Shown: one piece after another, positions 47,282 through 55,915 of the stretch | Numbering within the stretch: position 1 is the first letter of the stretch | Layout: every line of letters starts with the position of its first letter | DNA from: an uncultured Shimia sp. | GTDB taxonomy: Bacteria > Pseudomonadota > Alphaproteobacteria > Rhodobacterales > Rhodobacteraceae | Assembly (NCBI GenBank): GCA_937897325.1 | Contig: CALCOY010000014.1 | Span: 1-64,000 of the forward strand | DNA length: 64,000 bases | Direction: 5' to 3' | Made by a program: the position numbers and the translations under genes | The notes under the pieces: generated by a model | What the model was told of the DNA's origin: nothing | The model's database searches: none | Seen by the model: only the letters and a program-made list of their open reading frames with translations

Positions 47282-47830
47282 ATGCCCAATTATCTTCGCG
47301 CCCGCGCACCCGGCGGGACAGTCTTTTTCACTGTCAACCTTGCCGACCGATCATCATCGCTTTTGACCAACCGGATCGAGGATTTGCGGGCCTCGTTTCG
47401 CGCCGTTCAGGCGGACATGCCGTTTCGTTGCGACGCAATGGTTGTCTTGCCGGATCATCTTCATGCGGTTTGGACCTTGCCAGACGGCGACGGCGATTTT
47501 TCGACGCGTTGGAAACGGATCAAAGCCGGGTTTTCGAAGGCAGTCGGGGTGAAGTTGCCGCGAACGCTCAGCCAAGAGGCCAAAGGCGAGACAGGGATTT
47601 GGCAGCGGCGTTTTTGGGAGTAAGACCCGGTTCGCGCAGCGACAAACCGTCCGGGGGACGGTTTGAGGGTCGAACGGGCGGAGCCCTGTGTGAGGAATGA
47701 GGCCGATTTCGCGGATCACATGCAGTATTGCGCGTGGAATCCGGTAAAGCATGAATATGTCGCGAGGCCGGAGGATTGACCGTTTTCATCCGTGCATCGG
47801 GACGCGCGGCGCGGGGAGGTTTGGTGGTAG
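47282..47830 (+). pseudogene. REP-associated tyrosine transposase (RAYT), inactivated
   Basis: The N-terminal frame (113 codons, to the TAA at 47621) has the Y1/RAYT signature: PNYLRARAPGGTVFFTVNLA, the HUH metal site in VVLPDHLHAVWTLP, FSTRWKRIKAGFSKA and GIWQRRFWE. The same frame resumes at about 47693 with RNEADFADHMQYCAWNPVKH, which contains the expected catalytic tyrosine, and then, after a TGA at 47777-47779 where family members have Trp, PFSSVHRDARRGEVWW to a TAG at 47828. Two in-frame stops and a hairpin-bearing insertion of roughly 60 bases therefore break the gene. The truncated product would lack the tyrosine and should be inactive. Confidence 0.85.
47621..47692 (+). mobile_element. 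Hairpin-bearing insertion inside the RAYT gene
   Basis: This stretch separates FWE from RNEAD, where intact RAYTs have about three residues. It contains CAAACCGTCC and its exact complement across a 3-base loop (47643-47665), enclosed by outer arms CCCGGTTCG and CGAACGGG. It keeps the reading frame but brings a TAA at its left edge. It may be a REP-like or other miniature palindromic element. Confidence 0.55.
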
Positions 47831-47847
47831 GGTGGGTGTAACCCACC
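47827..47847 (+). repeat. REP hairpin C (right of RAYT)
   Basis: GTAG is followed by GGTGGGT, a 3-base loop and ACCCACC. Its TAG is also the final stop codon of the transposase frame. Confidence 0.75.
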
Positions 47848-47872
47848 GTGCGGTGCGGGTTGCGTTACGGGT

Positions 47873-47894
47873 GGTGGGTTGGCACCCACCCTAC
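47873..47894 (-). repeat. REP hairpin D (right of RAYT)
   Basis: On the minus strand GTAG precedes GGTGGGT, a 4-base loop and ACCCACC. It forms an inverted pair with element C, mirroring pair A/B. Confidence 0.75.
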
Positions 47895-48236
47895 GGAATG
47901 AGGATTGGGCGTGTTCACGTATGCGTCGAGACCCGCGGTTTCGGGTAGGGATGGATTTGGTTTAGTAGAACGGGGCTCATGTGCGAGGAGCGGATGTGTC
48001 GGCGATATACAATTTACAGCGCGCGGCCAGCGTTTGCTCACGCGCAACCGCATGGTTGCCCCTTTGTCGGTCAGTCACTAAATGTACATGTGAATGTTGC
48101 AACAAAAACTCATTCGACCACGATACACCATAATTATCCCAAGCTTTGAACAAACGCATACTATGTGCCCTACATGTTGTAGTAGCGTTGGAATCAAACA
48201 ACGGGAAAACCGGAACTGCAGTCTGGGAGAGGCTAC
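47895..48236. other. Lower-G+C intergenic stretch before the toxin-antitoxin genes
   Basis: No gene is apparent. The composition drops: positions 48121-48180 contain 25 G or C of 60, against 41 of 60 at 49441-49500 in lepA. The drop continues partly into the antitoxin and Fic genes, so the segment probably arrived with them. A short palindrome at 48170-48182 is listed separately. Confidence 0.5.
48170..48182. promoter_or_regulatory. Palindrome upstream of the Fic module
   Basis: CTACATGTTGTAG has 5-bp arms and lies 54 bases before the antitoxin start. It could be an operator for the toxin-antitoxin operon. Confidence 0.3.
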
Positions 48237-48416
48237 ATGACACAGCAACAGTTGGAAGATCTCGAATACTTGATCGAAAAATCTAAAGATGTTCATATGA
48301 CGGATGAGCAAGTGACTGCACAGCGTAGAAGCTTTGCGTACGGCAACTCGGCGTTCGAAAACGAAAAAATAACAAAAGAAATGGTGGACGAGGAAGCACG
48401 TCGCATCGGGCTGTGA
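48237..48416 (+). CDS. Fic-associated small antitoxin (SFAYGN type)
   Basis: A 59-residue acidic helical protein immediately upstream of a Fic gene. The core QRRSFAYGNSAFENEKIT followed by EMVDEEARR resembles the small proteins that precede Fic genes in many proteobacteria and is thought to supply, in trans, the inhibitory helix that blocks the Fic ATP site, as VbhA does for VbhT. The strict motif S/TxxxE/D-G/N is not fully met (S-FAY-G-N), so the assignment rests partly on position. A GGGAGAGG ribosome site precedes the ATG, and the toxin gene starts 9 bases after the stop. Confidence 0.65.
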   Translation: MTQQQLEDLEYLIEKSKDVHMTDEQVTAQRRSFAYGNSAFENEKITKEMVDEEARRIGL

Positions 48417-48425
48417 GAGGCGCAA

Positions 48426-49094
48426 TTGACTGACGAAGGCCGCGTACGACACAGCAAAGCGCAGGACAGAGAATTAGTAACGGACGACTTGGACAAGGCA
48501 AAACTCGAAGCCGCAAATGCTTTGAGGCAGTCAGAACATGTGCGTCAACTAGTTCTAGAAGTCGTTGACGGTCGTCCGTTCAAGTTGCGGCCGTCTACAC
48601 TGCTTGCCCTAAACAGGTGTGCGATAGAAGGCCTAGATGCCTATGCGGGAGTGTGGAGACCGGCGGGAATTGAAATAGGCGAAAGCAAGCACGAACCTCC
48701 CGGTGGTCACTTAGTTCCTGAATGCGTTGAAGAAATGTGTGACTACGTAAACGATAGATGGTCACAAAAGAGTGCTATACACCTCTCGTCGTTCGTGATG
48801 TGGCGGCTAAATTGGATACATCCATCCACCGAAGGGAACGGTCGAACTTCACGGGCGGCAGCCTATCTCGTGCTTTGCGCCAAGTCCGGGTCTTTGCTTC
48901 CCGGCACAGAGACCATACCAGAACAAATAGTGTCAAATAGGGGCCCGTACTACAAGGCACTAGAAGAGGCAGATTCTGCCTACCTGACGGAAAAGCAGTT
49001 CACAGACACTACCGTCGCTGAGATGGAGAAGCTGCTTGGGGCGATGTTGGCGAAGCAATTGCGCGGTGCTTTTGACGACGCTAACCACGCCTGA
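48426..49094 (+). CDS. Fic-family protein (probable AMPylating toxin)
   Basis: A 222-residue Fic-domain protein. The active-site loop at residues 132-143 reads HPSTEGNGRTSR, matching H-P-x-x-D/E-G-N-G-R-x-x-R but with serine in place of the usual phenylalanine. The catalytic histidine, the acidic metal ligand and both arginines are kept, so AMP transfer to a target hydroxyl is plausible. The start is TTG, with GAGAGG 5 bases upstream. It is less G+C-rich than its neighbours (31 of 60 at 48481-48540), suggesting transfer. Convergent with lepA. Confidence 0.85.
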   Translation: MTDEGRVRHSKAQDRELVTDDLDKAKLEAANALRQSEHVRQLVLEVVDGRPFKLRPSTLLALNRCAIEGLDAYAGVWRPAGIEIGESKHEPPGGHLVPECVEEMCDYVNDRWSQKSAIHLSSFVMWRLNWIHPSTEGNGRTSRAAAYLVLCAKSGSLLPGTETIPEQIVSNRGPYYKALEEADSAYLTEKQFTDTTVAEMEKLLGAMLAKQLRGAFDDANHA

Positions 49095-49176
49095 CTTAGG
49101 CTCTGGAAAGCTGCTAGCCAGCAAAAAAACGCAGTTTCGCAAGTAAGAAAAGAAGATGATGGTGCTGTAGAGCGCC

Positions 49177-50973
<1,797 letters not shown>

Positions 50974-51035
50974 GCAAGGGATATGCGGCGGAATGGGGCG
51001 TTGGTCAATAAGTCAAAATCGTCACATGATCTGGT

Positions 51036-51049
51036 GTTTTGTGCAAAAC
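51036..51049. promoter_or_regulatory. Candidate Phd operator
   Basis: GTTTTGTGCAAAAC is a perfect palindrome with 6-bp arms, 34 bases before the antitoxin start. Phd-type antitoxins bind such sites to repress their own operon. Confidence 0.45.
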
Positions 51050-51083
51050 GATGTATATTCAAATGCGCAAAAGGAGCCGAACA

Positions 51084-51335
51084 ATGACCCGCCTGCTGAC
51101 AAACGAGATCGCCACGATGACGGAAATGCGGGAGCCGCAGAAGGTCCTGGACCGTGCGAAAGGCAAGCCGGTGGCGATCCTGAAGAATTCAAAGCTTGTG
51201 GGTTATTTCGTGCCCGCCGAAGCCGTGGCCGCCCCGGATGAAAACCGCGTGGCGACTCTGGACGAGGTGATGGCGGTGCTGGAAGCGACGCGTGAGAACG
51301 CACAACCCGTGCTGGATTACCTGCGCGACAAATGA
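51084..51335 (+). CDS. Phd/YefM-family antitoxin
   Basis: An 83-residue antitoxin. Its N-terminal fold has MTEMREPQKVLDRAKGKPVA then ILKNSKLVGYFVPAEA, the Phd/YefM DNA-binding pattern, and the C-terminal VLEATRENAQPVLDYLRDK is the helix expected to wrap the toxin. It neutralises the Doc protein encoded next and probably represses the operon. AAGGAG lies 8 bases before the chosen ATG. It overlaps doc by 4 bases. Confidence 0.87.
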   Translation: MTRLLTNEIATMTEMREPQKVLDRAKGKPVAILKNSKLVGYFVPAEAVAAPDENRVATLDEVMAVLEATRENAQPVLDYLRDK

Positions 51336-51733
51336 CCCTCCGCCTTTTGTCTGCGGATCTTGTCATCACGATCCACGATGCGGTGCTGAACCCCGGCGAG
51401 CTTGCGGGGCTGGCACTGGACAAATCACTTGAAGGGGCTTTGGGCCGCGTGGACAACCGCATGGCCTACGGGATGATCGAGGACGCCTTCGATCTCGCCG
51501 CTGCCTATGCCGTCGCCATTGCCACCGGCCACTGTTTTAACGATGCCAACAAGCGGACGGCCTTTCGGTCAATGCAGACCGCTTTGTGGCTGAACGACGT
51601 ACCGATATTGTTCGAGGTCGAAGACATCGGCCCGATCATCATCGAGGTCGCACAAGGCAAGATGGACGAAGCGGCGCTGGCGGATTGGTTAAGGGGGGCC
51701 GCTGCGGAGGCGATTGGAGATCAAAGCACGTGA
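51332..51733 (+). CDS. doc: Doc-type toxin (Fic-fold protein kinase)
   Basis: A 133-residue Doc toxin. The signature HCFNDANKRTA at residues 67-77 is canonical for Doc, in which the Fic loop has lost the glycines for AMP transfer and instead phosphorylates elongation factor Tu, stopping translation. The N-terminal ADLVITIHDAVLNPGELAGL is also typical. It is coupled to its antitoxin upstream by a 4-base overlap and to a downstream gene by a GTGA overlap, so there are three genes in the transcript. Confidence 0.92.
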   Translation: MTLRLLSADLVITIHDAVLNPGELAGLALDKSLEGALGRVDNRMAYGMIEDAFDLAAAYAVAIATGHCFNDANKRTAFRSMQTALWLNDVPILFEVEDIGPIIIEVAQGKMDEAALADWLRGAAAEAIGDQST

Positions 51734-52320
51734 CGCTACCGTACGATTGGAACCCGATGCCTCATGTTCTGGCCATAGAGTGCCCGGCCTGCGAGGCACA
51801 GGCGCGTTTTGAGTTCGCAGAATGCGTTGTAATCGCGCGAAAGCAGGATGTTTCATATTTTGAACGCTCGAAAGACTTCGAATATGTTCTGACCGAGAAC
51901 GCCGGGACCGGTCGCAAGCACCTCGCTTTATACTTTAACAGTCTTGATCGCACAGACCTCGACACCTTGACTAACTTACCAGAGGGCTACACAGCGAATG
52001 ACTGGGCACATTCAGACTATTCATATCGGAGTCATGGTTATGATGTAGGGACCATAACGTGCGCGCGCTGCGGGCTACGCCGGAAACACCAACTGGAATG
52101 GCCAGCAGATGCCTTCTATCAAATCGCCTACAAGGCGAAGGTGCTTTGGGCCTTCGATCGTGAGACGGCAATAACTCTCATGGAATACATCCGATCAACC
52201 GACCGCAACCGGGTTGGACCTCATGCTGCCTTCCTTCGTCATGTTCCGAAAGTCTTCATGACAAGTGGCGCGCGGGACACGATCTGCGCGAAGTTCGAAA
52301 AGCTTCTTCGGTCCAACTGA
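51730..52320 (+). CDS. Hypothetical protein with two CxxC pairs, coupled to doc
   Basis: A 196-residue protein starting at a GTG that overlaps the doc stop by 4 bases. It has CPAC at residues 18-21 and CARC at 111-114, which together could bind one zinc ion, and an ECVVIARKQDVSYFERSKDF stretch between them. The C-terminal part (about residues 120-195) is helical. I do not recognise the family. The strict coupling to the toxin suggests a functional link with the Phd-Doc module, for example as a third component, but this is inference. Confidence 0.7.
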   Translation: MTLPYDWNPMPHVLAIECPACEAQARFEFAECVVIARKQDVSYFERSKDFEYVLTENAGTGRKHLALYFNSLDRTDLDTLTNLPEGYTANDWAHSDYSYRSHGYDVGTITCARCGLRRKHQLEWPADAFYQIAYKAKVLWAFDRETAITLMEYIRSTDRNRVGPHAAFLRHVPKVFMTSGARDTICAKFEKLLRSN

Positions 52321-52442
52321 GGCGCCACAAATACCGAATGCCACTCGTCAAACCAAAAGCACCTCGGAGCGCGAGGCAGCGCCTCGCCAACGCGGTCCCG
52401 GAGGGGGTCGCAAAATATCATGGGCGGCGCAGCCGCTCCGGT

Positions 52443-52568
52443 CTATAAACGTCGGTCGACGGCTTCGGCGGCGCGGGTGATGTCTCGGCCTATGCCTTTG
52501 GTGGTTTCGCAGCCTGCCAGGGTGAGACAGGTGAGGATGAGCGCTCCGCCCAGGATGAACTGCCGCAT
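52443..52568 (-). CDS. Entericidin-like small lipoprotein
   Basis: A 41-residue open frame on the minus strand: MRQFILGGALILTCLTLAGC is a lipoprotein signal with an LAGC lipobox (Cys at residue 20), followed by ETTKGIGRDITRAAEAVDRR. This is the layout of entericidin A/B-family lipoproteins, which are small membrane-attached stress proteins. It is preceded by a modest leader. The gene is isolated between the toxin-associated gene and the PaaK-like gene. Confidence 0.82.
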   Translation of the reverse strand: MRQFILGGALILTCLTLAGCETTKGIGRDITRAAEAVDRRL

Positions 52569-52639
52569 GTGCCTCTGCTTTCTTATTGTGAAGCTTTTGC
52601 GGGGTATTTAGGCCGGGCGGGCGCGGTTCGTCAAACCCC

Positions 52640-53863
52640 TCAGGCGTCGTAGTCGCGGGTGTCTTCGATCACGATGCCGTCTTTGGGCAGGCTGCCCGGT
52701 GCGACGATTTCGATCTGGCCTTTCAGTTTGAGCGTGTCGGAGACGCTGGCGGCGTAGGCTTTGGCACTGCCTTCGGGGCTTTCGATCTGGACGCGCATGG
52801 TGTCCTGCGCGCCGTCGCGGGCGGCGATGACGCGGGCCCTGGTGATTTCGGGGTGTTTGGCAACGAGGGCGGCGACCTGTTCGGGCCGTACGAACATGCC
52901 CTTGATCTTGGTGGTCTGGTCGGCGCGGCCCATCCAGCCCTTGATGCGCATATTTGTGCGCCCACAGGGGCTTTGTCCGGGCATTGCAGCGCTCATGTCG
53001 CCGGTGGCGAAACGGATGAGCGGGTAGTCGGGGTTGAGCGTGGTAACGATGACTTCGCCCACCTCACCGTCGGGCACGGGATCGCCGGTGCCGGGGGTGA
53101 CGATTTCGACGATGACGCCTTCATCGACGATCAGGCCTTCCATGGCAGTGCTTTCATAGGCGATGTTGCCGAGATCGGCGGTGGCGTAGCATTGCAGGCA
53201 GGTGATGCCGCGATCGGCATATTCTGCGCGCATGGCCGGGAAGAGCGCGCCGCCACCCACGGCAGCCTTCTTGATGCGCAGGGGCAGGCCTATCTCATCA
53301 GCCTTGTCGAGAATTGCCTTGAGGTAGTCGGGCGTGCCCGCATAGGCGGTTGTGCCAATGTCATGGGCGGCCTGGGCCTGTTGTTCGGTCTGGCCGGTGC
53401 CGGCGGGCAGGACGCCGGCACCGATGGCCGTGGCGCCATTTTCGAACATGATGCCCGCAGGCGTAAGGTGGTAGGAAAAGCAGTTCTGGACGACATCGCC
53501 GCTGTCAAAGCCTGCCGCGTGCAGGAAGCGGGCAAAGCGCCACCAATCCTTGCTGTCATGTGAGCCTGGTTCATAGATCGGCCCCGGCGATTGGAAGACG
53601 TGGGAGAACTGGCTGATGCCGGTCGTGAAGCCGCCGAACGGAGGATGGGCCTTTTGCGCAGCGCTGAGATCCGATTTGCGCAGGACGGGAAGGCGGGCCA
53701 GGTCGGCAGGCGTCTTGATCTGGAAGCTATCAACCTCACCCAGCGTGTTGGCATAGCCTTCCATCCGCTGGGCGCGCGCGATCTGATCGGGGAGGGCCGT
53801 CGTCAGATCCTTGGCGCGCTGATCGGCGGAGCGGGTTTCAAGATCGTCGTAGAAATGCGTCAT
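52640..53863 (-). CDS. Phenylacetate-CoA-ligase-like protein with altered ATP loop
   Basis: A 407-residue protein of the PaaK branch of adenylating enzymes. The core segments YAGTPDYLKAILDKADEIGL, LQCYATADLGNIAYE, the IRFATGDMSAAM region and the C-terminal IKGMFVRPEQVAALVAKHPE match PaaK. The usual ATP loop (SSGTTGxP) is replaced by FQSPGPIYEP near residue 90, so ATP binding, and hence ligase activity, is uncertain. It lies downstream of a Liv-type transporter on the same strand. A role in CoA activation of the imported acid is plausible but not proven. Confidence 0.8.
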   Translation of the reverse strand: MTHFYDDLETRSADQRAKDLTTALPDQIARAQRMEGYANTLGEVDSFQIKTPADLARLPVLRKSDLSAAQKAHPPFGGFTTGISQFSHVFQSPGPIYEPGSHDSKDWWRFARFLHAAGFDSGDVVQNCFSYHLTPAGIMFENGATAIGAGVLPAGTGQTEQQAQAAHDIGTTAYAGTPDYLKAILDKADEIGLPLRIKKAAVGGGALFPAMRAEYADRGITCLQCYATADLGNIAYESTAMEGLIVDEGVIVEIVTPGTGDPVPDGEVGEVIVTTLNPDYPLIRFATGDMSAAMPGQSPCGRTNMRIKGWMGRADQTTKIKGMFVRPEQVAALVAKHPEITRARVIAARDGAQDTMRVQIESPEGSAKAYAASVSDTLKLKGQIEIVAPGSLPKDGIVIEDTRDYDA

Positions 53864-53924
53864 ACTAAGCCCCCGGTCGGTTTCGCGTCAGACTATCGTG
53901 TTGACGGGGGGCTGCCACAAAAAA

Positions 53925-53942
53925 CGGCCCCCTTGGAGGCCG
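53925..53942 (-). terminator. Terminator after the VPLPA-CTERM gene
   Basis: CGGCC pairs with GGCCG around a CCC-TT-GGA centre, and the minus strand continues with six T residues. A T-run also follows on the plus strand, so it can work in both directions. Confidence 0.75.
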
Positions 53943-53966
53943 CTTTTTGATGTTTCATGTCCTTGT

Positions 53967-54620
53967 TTAGGCGGACTGCCGACGGCGGATCAGTGCGAAG
54001 CCCGCAACCCCCGCCAGCAGCATCGGAAAACCAGCGGGCAGTGGCACAGCGGAGATTTCGCCGGTCTCGAACCGCGTCGCGAGGCCGTAATCCTGGGTCG
54101 TGTAGACTGATCCGCCTTCATTGAACGAAAAGGCGCGGCTCAGACTGCCACCGACGCGACCGTTTGACAGGAAGTAGTCGCGGTTGTTTGCGCTTGTGCG
54201 GACCCATTCGACCAGCAGATCGCCTGCGGTCGGATCGTAGTCAAAGCTGCCCGCGAAGCTGACAAGATCGCCGCGCGCATAATCACCCGACAGGGTGAAG
54301 GAGGCAAACAGGGTAAAGTCGTCGCCACGGTTGTCCGCGAATGTCCGGCTGATCGTTTCGACGGAGCGATTGGTGGTGGACAGGAAGACGTCATAAGAGC
54401 CGCTATATGTGCCGCCATAGGCGAAGTTCGTGATCGACGAGATGTTGACAGCGGAGGCGCCAAAAGCGTCGGCGTCGTAGATTTGCTGCAGTGTGCTGAC
54501 ACAGCCATAGGTACAGTCACCCCCCGAGGGGTTGCCGAAATCGACGGTGCCGGCGCTGACTGAGAAAACGGAAGCTATGCTGGTGATCGCCGCAAAGGAA
54601 AGCGTCTTGAGAATGGACAT
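53967..54620 (-). CDS. Secreted VPLPA-CTERM sorting-domain protein
   Basis: A 217-residue exported protein. It has an N-terminal signal (MSILKTLSFAAITSIASVFS, cleavage near VSA), a serine-, threonine- and glycine-rich beta-type body, and a C-terminal VPLPAGFPMLLAGVAGFALI helix followed by RRRQSA. That tripartite tail is the VPLPA-CTERM variant of the PEP-CTERM sorting signal, processed by an exosortase in some Rhodobacterales and other marine bacteria. It may be a surface or matrix protein. The ATG at 54620 fits the signal peptide; an upstream in-frame start at 54665 adds 15 charged residues. Confidence 0.85.
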   Translation of the reverse strand: MSILKTLSFAAITSIASVFSVSAGTVDFGNPSGGDCTYGCVSTLQQIYDADAFGASAVNISSITNFAYGGTYSGSYDVFLSTTNRSVETISRTFADNRGDDFTLFASFTLSGDYARGDLVSFAGSFDYDPTAGDLLVEWVRTSANNRDYFLSNGRVGGSLSRAFSFNEGGSVYTTQDYGLATRFETGEISAVPLPAGFPMLLAGVAGFALIRRRQSA

Positions 54621-54740
54621 GGATGCACCCGAACTTGTTTTGTGTGCGCGTTCTCTGACGGTCAATTGTGGTCGCTTTGAGTCTTATTAGACGCAAATCC
54701 ACGATAAGTTCTTGCTGATATTGCGGCGCAGAAAGCCTGA

Positions 54741-55031
54741 TCAGGACAGCGCCACAAGGACCGGGCTGCCTTGAAGGCGCTTGAGATCGCCGCGCACTTC
54801 GAGTTCCAGACGAATGGTCGTCATGTGCCAACCGAGTGCGCCGAGATTGTCCAACTCGTCCTTGGTCAGGTGGCTGCGCACGGCCTCTTTCATATCGGCA
54901 ACTTTCATCGGCCCGTCAGCAAGGACCTCGAAGATCGCGCGGCGCATGGCCTCGAATTTCCAGGCGGGGATGTTTGTGCCGCCATCGGGGCCGGACGTGT
55001 GCGTGCGGCAGCGAACCTTTTCTTCGGCCAT
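54741..55031 (-). CDS. Small hypothetical protein coupled to livF
   Basis: A 96-residue soluble protein of unknown family. It is mostly helical: WKFEAMRRAIFEVLADGPMK and VADMKEAVRSHLTKDELDNL suggest a small winged-helix-like or protein-binding domain. It starts by sharing one base with the livF stop (TGATG), so it is likely translated with the transporter operon. No recognisable catalytic residue is present. Confidence 0.7.
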   Translation of the reverse strand: MAEEKVRCRTHTSGPDGGTNIPAWKFEAMRRAIFEVLADGPMKVADMKEAVRSHLTKDELDNLGALGWHMTTIRLELEVRGDLKRLQGSPVLVALS

Positions 55032-55855
55032 CAGCTGAGCCAGCGTTTGCGCCTGCGGTAGCTGCGCACGTCGCGAAAGCTTTTGCGGCCTTCTTCGGAC
55101 ATGCCGAGGTAGAATTCCTTCACGTCCGGGTTTTCGCGCAGTTCGGCGGCGGGGCCGTCCATAACGACGCGACCCGATTCCAGGATGTAGCCGTAATGGG
55201 CAAAGCGCAGGGCGACGTTGGTGTTCTGTTCGGCCAGAAGGAAGGTCACGCCTTCATTCTCGTTCACCGATTTCACGATCTCGAAGATCTGTTCGACAAG
55301 CTGCGGGGCGAGGCCCATCGAAGGCTCATCTAGCAGGATTGTTTCTGGCCGGGACATCAGTGCGCGGCCGATTGCTGTCATCTGCTGTTCGCCACCGGAA
55401 GTGTAGCCCGCCTGGCTTTTGCGGCGCTCCTTGAGGCGTGGAAAATAAGTGTAGACCATCTCAAGGTCCTGCTGGATCGCGGCATTGCCATCGCGCCTTG
55501 TATACGCGCCGGTCAGCAGGTTTTCCTCGACCGTCAGGTGTTCAAAACAGTGGCGGCCTTCCATCACCTGCACAACGCCGAGTTTGACCAGATCCGCCGG
55601 ATCCATCTCGGCCGTGCTTTTGCCGTGGTAGGTGATACGGCCCTTGGTGATCTCACCTCGCTCGCTCGCCAGAAGGCCCGAGATCGCCTTGAGCGTCGTC
55701 GTCTTGCCTGCGCCATTGCCGCCCAGAAGAGCCGTGATTCCGCGTTTCGGAACCTTTAGGCTGACGCCTTTCAGAACGAGGATCACGTGGTTGTAGATCA
55801 CCTCAATATTGCTGACCTCTAGGACATTGTCGGTCGTTTCACCGGCGTCGAGCAT
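55031..55855 (-). CDS. livF: Branched-chain-type ABC transporter ATPase (LivF-like)
   Basis: A 274-residue ATPase of the LivF class. Walker A is GGNGAGKTTTLKAISGL, the signature is the LivF-typical TSGGEQQ, and Walker B ETILLDEPSMGLAPQLVEQI is followed by AEQNTNVAL. It works with LivG on the LivHM permease. The C-terminal RKSFRDVRSYRRRKRWLS is a basic extension beyond the usual end. It lies 60 bases downstream of livK. Confidence 0.9.
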   Translation of the reverse strand: MLDAGETTDNVLEVSNIEVIYNHVILVLKGVSLKVPKRGITALLGGNGAGKTTTLKAISGLLASERGEITKGRITYHGKSTAEMDPADLVKLGVVQVMEGRHCFEHLTVEENLLTGAYTRRDGNAAIQQDLEMVYTYFPRLKERRKSQAGYTSGGEQQMTAIGRALMSRPETILLDEPSMGLAPQLVEQIFEIVKSVNENEGVTFLLAEQNTNVALRFAHYGYILESGRVVMDGPAAELRENPDVKEFYLGMSEEGRKSFRDVRSYRRRKRWLS

Positions 55856-55915
55856 GGCGGCCTCACTAGCATTGGGAACGCCCCGGCGACCTGCGCCGCC
55901 GGGGCAAGGGTGGGC

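Noticed and set aside
52371-52387. GCGAGGC/GCCTCGC hairpin after the CxxC protein gene as a terminator.
   Set aside because: It has a short 7-bp stem and no T-run on either strand; it could be chance in GC-rich DNA.
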